Origin: Streptomyces solicavernae | GTDB taxonomy: Bacteria > Actinomycetota > Actinomycetes > Streptomycetales > Streptomycetaceae | Assembly: GCF_029968095.1 (NCBI RefSeq) | Contig: NZ_JASCIR010000002.1 | Span: 372,001 to 436,000 of the forward strand | Direction: 5' to 3' | Length of the DNA: 64,000 nt | Notes under the pieces: generated by a model | What the model was told of the DNA's origin: nothing | Databases searched by the model: none | The model's input: only the letters and a program-made list of their open reading frames with translations | Program-made: the position numbers and the translations under genes | Shown: piece after piece, positions 59,851 to 64,000 of the stretch | Numbering within the stretch: position 1 is the stretch's first letter | How the letters are laid out: each line of letters starts with the position of its first letter

Positions 59851-61131
59851 TCAGGAACGGTTCGCCGCGGGGACCAGCCACGGCGCCGCCGCGAGCAGCA
59901 GATACCGCACACCGAGGCCCACCGCCGGGTCCGGTGCCGGGGCGAAGAGCGGCGAGTGATTGCGCGGGATGTGCGGCGGCAGCCCGTCCGCAAGCAGGTC
60001 GGCCGTGCCGAGCCCGGCCAACGCGGCCGGGTCGAGGCCGCCGAACACCCAGTACACGCACGGTGCCTCCAGGGCGCTGCCGAAATGCCCGAAGTCCTCG
60101 CTGCCGGTGGTGGGTCGAGGCAGCGTCAGCACCTGTCCGGCGCCGGGCGCGGCACGCAGGGAGCGGTGCACGGCATCGGTGGCGGCAGGGTCGTTGACGG
60201 TCATCGGGAAGCTGCTGAGCACCGTCGTCTCGGGTGGCTTCGGCGCCGCCGACGCGGCCGCCTCGGCCTGCACGATCCGCTCGACGGCCGCGAGCAGCTG
60301 CGCCCGTACGACAGGTGTGGTGCTGCGCAGCGTCAGCCTCAGGTCGGCCGTGTCCGGGATGATGTTGTCCCTGGTCCCGGCGTTGACCGAGCCGACGCTG
60401 AGCACGGCCGTGCGGTCGGGGTCCACCTCGCGCGACACCACGGTCTGCAGCCGCAGCACGACCGCCGCCGCCATCACCACCGGATCCACCGTCGCCGCCG
60501 GCGCCGACCCGTGCCCGCCCCTGCCGTGCAGCCGTACGGCCAGGGCGTCCGAGGCGGCCGTCATCGTGCCGGGGCGCAGCGCGACGAGCCCGGCCGGGGC
60601 GGGGGCCACATGCTGGGCGAGGCATACGTCGGCGCGCGGGAAGCGGTCGAGGAACCCGTCGTCGATCATCGCCGGGGCGCCGCCGACCTCCTCGGCGGGC
60701 TGGAACACCGCGACGACCGTGCCGCGCCAGGCCCCCCGGTGCTGCGCGAGCAGCGCGGTCGCGCCGAGCAGGCAGGTGACGTGCATGTCGTGGCCGCAGG
60801 CGTGCATCACCGGGACCTCCTGGCCGTCGGCGTCCACGGCGGTACGGGTCGAGGCGTACGGCAGCCCTGTGCCCTCCCGTACCGGCAGCGCGTCCATGTC
60901 CGCACGCAGCAGCACCACCGGTCCTGGCCCGTTCGCGAGGGTGCCGACGACCCCGGTGCCGCCGACGCCCTCGGTGACCGACCAGCCCTGCCCGCGCAGC
61001 CGCTCGGCGACGATCCCCGCCGTCCGCACCTCCTGGTGCGAGAGCTCGGGGTGGGCGTGCAGATCGCGGTAGAGGGCCTGGAGGGAAGGGAGCCGCCGGT
61101 CGAGGCCGGCGAGCAGGGGCGAGGAGGTCAT
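59851..61131 (-). CDS. M20 family amidohydrolase/carboxypeptidase
   Basis: A 426-aa di-metal hydrolase similar to IAA-amino acid and N-acyl-amino acid amidohydrolases: YRDLHAHPELSHQE (first motif), LLRADMDALPV (catalytic Asp), MHACGHDMHV (Cys/His metal ligands), FQPAEEVGGAP (Glu), and a second domain with HGRGGHGSAPAATVDPV. It overlaps the MFS gene by ATGA and precedes the second amidohydrolase in the same operon, suggesting successive hydrolysis of an imported amide. Confidence 0.95.
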   Translation of the reverse strand: MTSSPLLAGLDRRLPSLQALYRDLHAHPELSHQEVRTAGIVAERLRGQGWSVTEGVGGTGVVGTLANGPGPVVLLRADMDALPVREGTGLPYASTRTAVDADGQEVPVMHACGHDMHVTCLLGATALLAQHRGAWRGTVVAVFQPAEEVGGAPAMIDDGFLDRFPRADVCLAQHVAPAPAGLVALRPGTMTAASDALAVRLHGRGGHGSAPAATVDPVVMAAAVVLRLQTVVSREVDPDRTAVLSVGSVNAGTRDNIIPDTADLRLTLRSTTPVVRAQLLAAVERIVQAEAAASAAPKPPETTVLSSFPMTVNDPAATDAVHRSLRAAPGAGQVLTLPRPTTGSEDFGHFGSALEAPCVYWVFGGLDPAALAGLGTADLLADGLPPHIPRNHSPLFAPAPDPAVGLGVRYLLLAAAPWLVPAANRS

Positions 61132-62402
61132 GCGGGGGTCCCTTCGGTACGGGAGCGCGGCGGGCGGCTACGGAGGGCCGCGAGGAAGGAGTCGGTGTCC
61201 TGCGGGGTCACGAGGGAGAGGGCGAGCGTCAGCAGGGGACCGAGGGCCAGCACACAGAACGCGAGCTCGAACGAGGAGGCGTCGGCGATGACTCCGATCA
61301 GCGCGGGCGCGGTCATGCCTGCCACTTGCCCGCCGAGTACGACCACCGCACTGCCGACGCCGACCTGCTCAGGCGGCAGGCTGCGCAGCGGCACCGCGAA
61401 GATCGGCATGTAGCAGAGCGAGGCGGCGAAGACGGCGACCGTGCCGCACACCACGGCACCGGCCAGGCTCGGCGACAGCGCCATCAGGCACAGCGCCGGG
61501 GCGGCCACCGCCATGGCGGGCACGATCACCTTGCGGTGCCGCCCCTCGAACCGGTCGGCCAGCCGCCCGCCGGCCAGGGTGGCCACCGCGGCGCCGAGCG
61601 AGGGCACCGCCATCAGGACCCCGGCGGTGGTCAGGGACACCCCGCGCTCCGCGAAGAGGTACGACGGGATCCAGGTGCTCAGGCCCCAGGTGAGGGTCGC
61701 GTACCCGAACAGCATCCCGGCGAAGCGCCAGAGCACGCCCATGCGCAGTACGTCCCGCACGCGCGCCGAGGCTCCGCCGCTCTCCGCGGCCCGGTGCTGC
61801 GGTGCGGGCAGCCACCGCCGGACCGCCCCGTACACCAGGAGCCCGGCCGCGGCGGTGACCCAGAATGTGGCGCGCCAGCCGATGGCGGCCGCGAGCACCG
61901 GGACGACGAGCGGCGCGGCCACGGCGGCCAGGGCGTTGGAGCTCATGACCAGGCCCTGGGCGCCCATCCGTTCCGCCGGCGAGGTCCGCTCCACCAGCGC
62001 CTTCGTGGACGCGGACGGGAAGATCCCCTCGGCCGCCCCGAACGCGGACCGGACCACCAGCAGCACGGCGAACGACCAGGCCAGAGCGGTGGCGGCGGTG
62101 AAAACGGACCAGGCGAGCAGCGCCCAGCAGGTGACCCGCCCGGCGCCGAACCGGTCGGCGAGCATGCCGCCCGGTATCTGGCACAGCGCGTAGGCGACGA
62201 AGAACACGGAGACGAGCAGGCCCTGTTGGCCGAGTCCGATGTCGAACTCTGCGCCGATCGTGGGCAGTACGGCCGTGATGGCGAGCCGGTCGACGTAGTC
62301 GATGAACCAGGCCGCGAAGAGCAGCCCCACGGTGGTTCTGACCGGCGGGCTCATCTTCGGCCGGGACTTGCGGACTGCAGCGGGAGCACGGAGGAACGGC
62401 AC
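61128..62402 (-). CDS. MFS transporter (anion:cation symporter-type)
   Basis: A 424-aa, 12-helix major facilitator. The opening FAAWFIDYVDRLAITAVLPTIGAEF and GMLADRFGAGRVTCWALLAWSVFTA (A-motif region) resemble the anion:cation symporters that import hydroxylated or aromatic carboxylates. GTG start at 62402 with AGAGAGG upstream, 4-bp overlap with the M20 gene. In this operon it probably imports the substrate for the two hydrolases and the aldolase. Confidence 0.9.
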   Translation of the reverse strand: MPFLRAPAAVRKSRPKMSPPVRTTVGLLFAAWFIDYVDRLAITAVLPTIGAEFDIGLGQQGLLVSVFFVAYALCQIPGGMLADRFGAGRVTCWALLAWSVFTAATALAWSFAVLLVVRSAFGAAEGIFPSASTKALVERTSPAERMGAQGLVMSSNALAAVAAPLVVPVLAAAIGWRATFWVTAAAGLLVYGAVRRWLPAPQHRAAESGGASARVRDVLRMGVLWRFAGMLFGYATLTWGLSTWIPSYLFAERGVSLTTAGVLMAVPSLGAAVATLAGGRLADRFEGRHRKVIVPAMAVAAPALCLMALSPSLAGAVVCGTVAVFAASLCYMPIFAVPLRSLPPEQVGVGSAVVVLGGQVAGMTAPALIGVIADASSFELAFCVLALGPLLTLALSLVTPQDTDSFLAALRSRPPRSRTEGTPA

Positions 62403-62474
62403 GGCGGGCCTCTCTGGTACGGCTGCGGGGCGGGAACACCTGGGGGCCGGGTGGGGGCCGGGTGGGGGCCGGGT

Positions 62475-63296
62475 TCAGTCGAAGAGGTCGGGCTGCTCGG
62501 CGGTGATCTGGTCCCACAGCGGCCGCAGTTGGAACCAGCCGGACAGCGGCGTACCGATCTGCTCGCGCACCTCCAGCGCGGTCTCGCGGTCGATCGGATG
62601 GGGGTCGCCGGCGGCCATCGCGAGCAGCTGCGCCTGGCAGGAGCGCTCCATCGTGATGAACCACCAGGCCGCCTCGGCCACACTCCGACCCACCGTCAAG
62701 AGCCCGTGGTTGGCGAGGATCACGGCCTTGTGCGGGCCGAGCGCGGCGCCGATCCTGCGGCCCTCCTCGGTGTCGTTGACCACGCCGCGGAAGTCGTCGT
62801 AGAGCCCCTGGTCCTCGAAGAACGCGCAGGCGTCCTGGGTGAGCGGGTCGAGCGGGCGGCGCAGCGAGGCGAAGGCCTTGCCGTGCAACGAGTGCGCGTG
62901 CGCGGCGGCGACGGCGTCGGGGCGGGCCTTGTGCACCTCGGAGTGGATGCAGAACGCGGCCCGGTTCACCGGGCGGTCGCCCTCGACGACGTTGCCGTCG
63001 TGGTCGACGAGCACCAGGTCGGAGACCCTGATCTGGCTGAAGCTCATCCCGAAGGGGTTGACCCAGAACCACTGGGGGTTCTCCGGGTCCCGCGCCGTGA
63101 GGTGCCCGGCGACGCCCTCGGAGAAGCCGAACTTCCCGAACAGCCGGAAGGCGGCGGCGAGTTCCTGCTTGCGATGCAGCCGCTCCTCGGCCACGGATTC
63201 GAACTCGGGTGGCAGCATCGCCCGGAACCCGGGCGGCACGGGGCCGAGCCCGAGGTGGGGGTCGGGCGTGGGTGCGGGGGCGGTGGATGTGTCCAT
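62475..63296 (-). CDS. Class II aldolase/adducin family protein
   Basis: A 273-aa enzyme, first of the leftward operon, starting at ATG 63296 with GGAGG upstream; the frame is open further but that part overlaps a TetR gene and its operator. FSEGVAGHLTARDP and AAHAHSLHGKAFASL with ANHGLLTVG carry the Zn-binding histidines of the class II aldolase fold. It probably performs a retro-aldol or decarboxylation step on a hydroxy acid product. Downstream, a GGGGGCCGGGTG tandem repeat (62442-62475) fills the gap to the MFS gene. Confidence 0.9.
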   Translation of the reverse strand: MDTSTAPAPTPDPHLGLGPVPPGFRAMLPPEFESVAEERLHRKQELAAAFRLFGKFGFSEGVAGHLTARDPENPQWFWVNPFGMSFSQIRVSDLVLVDHDGNVVEGDRPVNRAAFCIHSEVHKARPDAVAAAHAHSLHGKAFASLRRPLDPLTQDACAFFEDQGLYDDFRGVVNDTEEGRRIGAALGPHKAVILANHGLLTVGRSVAEAAWWFITMERSCQAQLLAMAAGDPHPIDRETALEVREQIGTPLSGWFQLRPLWDQITAEQPDLFD

Positions 63297-63336
63297 GGAC
63301 GGGCCTCCTCGGGCGCACGGATGCGCAGCACAGCCG

Positions 63337-63387
63337 GATACGTACTCGTATCGGATACACACTTGTATCGAATACGGTGCTGTATCG
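63337..63387. promoter_or_regulatory. Phased GTATC/GATAC operator array, 17-bp period
   Basis: GTATC begins at 63348, 63365 and 63382, and GATAC/AATAC at 63337, 63354 and 63371: both series have an exact 17-bp step. Full sites are GTATC-G-GATAC (63348-63358) and GTATC-G-AATAC (63365-63375). The array lies between the class II aldolase start (63296) and the TetR start (63432), as expected for an autoregulated TetR repressor controlling both directions. Confidence 0.7.
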
Positions 63388-63431
63388 TCGGCGGCGTCAC
63401 GCAGACGTGTCAATGCCCAGGGAGGGTCACG

Positions 63432-64000
63432 TTGCCGAAGGGGCCCACGAAGAGGCGTCCGCAGACCACCGCGCGCCTGCTGGAGGCGGCGTTCGAGACG
63501 TTCGCCGAGCGCGGGTTCTACGGCACGTCGATCGGGGAGATCTGCGAGCGCGCCGGGTACACGCGCGGCGCGTTCTACTCCAACTTCCGCACCAAGGAAG
63601 CCCTGTTCTTCGCCCTGTTCGACCTGCACGCACAGCGCGTCGTCGACCGCCTGACCCGCGCGGTCGACGAGCTGGCGGAGCTGCCGGACACGGAGGACCC
63701 CGTCCGTACGGTGCTCACGCGGATGAGCGCCCTCGACGAGACCGAGCGCCGCTGGTACCTGCTCTCCACCGAGTTCACCCTGCACGCCATCCGGCACCCG
63801 GACGCGGCCCGCACACTCGCCGAGCACGACCGGCGCCTCCGCGAGGAGATCGCCGCCCTCCTCGGCCGCCTCTTCGACCGCCTCGGCCGGCGCCCGACCG
63901 TGGACCTGAACACCCTGGCCCGCCTCACGGCAGCCGTCCACGAGGGCTCGCTGGCCCAGAGCCTGGTCGAGCCGGACGAACTGGCGCCGGAGGAACTTGC
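63432..64000 (+). CDS. TetR family transcriptional regulator (3' end outside window)
   Basis: At least 189 residues; the gene runs past the window end with no stop. TTG start at 63432 with GGAGGG 5-6 nt upstream. The N-terminal HTH is standard: RLLEAAFETFAERGFYGTSIGEICERAGYTRGAFYSNFRTKEALFFALF. The C-terminal ligand domain is helical. It is divergent from the aldolase/MFS/hydrolase operon, and the phased operator array between them suggests that it represses that operon and itself until the substrate binds. Confidence 0.92.
   Translation, partial: MPKGPTKRRPQTTARLLEAAFETFAERGFYGTSIGEICERAGYTRGAFYSNFRTKEALFFALFDLHAQRVVDRLTRAVDELAELPDTEDPVRTVLTRMSALDETERRWYLLSTEFTLHAIRHPDAARTLAEHDRRLREEIAALLGRLFDRLGRRPTVDLNTLARLTAAVHEGSLAQSLVEPDELAPEEL

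Overview
The window is chromosomal DNA from a Streptomyces or a very close relative. The evidence is very high GC with GC-rich third codon positions, frequent GTG and TTG starts, an SsgA-like sporulation protein, a c-di-AMP (ydaO-type) leader before a LysM/M23 peptidase, and a Gram-positive hopanoid operon. From memory, the gene order follows the S. coelicolor region around SCO6720 to SCO6773 (ssgD, fad genes, ansP, dao, tex, the SCO6745 family, idi, DUF5941, hpn operon). No rRNA, tRNA, prophage, CRISPR array or complete insertion sequence was seen. All coordinates and motifs were read by eye, with no database search.

Layout. 1-5.9 kb: the 5' end of a dimethylargininase gene, an ABC-F ATPase with a long leader, SsgD-like protein, YciI, endonuclease V, a saccharopine-dehydrogenase-like protein and a YjbR protein. 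5.9-12.1 kb: a fatty-acid or branched acyl-CoA degradation operon (racemase/CoA transferase, acyl-CoA dehydrogenase, thiolase, FadB) behind a promoter that carries a KstR-like palindrome. 12.2-26.4 kb: a lipoprotein, a MerR regulator, an asparagine-type permease, a secreted sphingomyelinase-like enzyme, three secreted peptidases (M1, S15, M14), a BCCT osmolyte transporter, a D-amino-acid oxidase beside a 198-bp MITE-like element, and an unknown protein. 26.4-37.1 kb: Tex, an SCO6745-family protein, a GlxA-type regulator, a DJ-1 protein, enoyl-CoA hydratase, HdeD, a serine-kinase-like ATPase, IPP isomerase, a methyltransferase-GNAT fusion preceded by a small ORF, and a cation efflux protein.

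37.6-44.8 kb holds a tightly overlapped set: two CDP-alcohol phosphotransferases (one in a DUF5941 protein with a probable CTG start), a nucleotidyltransferase, a glycerol-1-phosphate-dehydrogenase-like enzyme, a GT2 glycosyltransferase and a TagGH-like ABC exporter. It reads as a CDP-polyol pathway feeding a cell-envelope phospho-polyol or glycolipid. It abuts, on the same strand, the hopanoid operon at 45.0-54.8 kb: hpnC, hpnD, hpnE, a polyprenyl diphosphate synthase, shc, hpnG, hpnH and an hpnO-like aminotransferase. Farnesyl diphosphate becomes squalene (HpnCDE), then hopene (Shc), then adenosylhopane (HpnH), then ribosylhopane (HpnG), and the aminotransferase probably makes aminobacteriohopanetriol. 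The ispG and dxs copies that I remember between hpnH and the aminotransferase in S. coelicolor are absent here.

54.8-64 kb: an HTH-cupin regulator with a 15-bp palindrome and a small membrane protein, a tyrosine phosphatase, the riboswitch-controlled LysM-M23 peptidase, then a four-gene catabolic operon (class II aldolase, MFS, M20 hydrolase, amidohydrolase) divergent from a TetR gene that runs off the window. An array of GTATC/GATAC half-sites with 17-bp phasing lies between them.

The intergenic spacers are unusually rich in short tandem duplications, and several genes look leaderless: a TANNNT hexamer 6-7 nt before ATG and no ribosome binding site.
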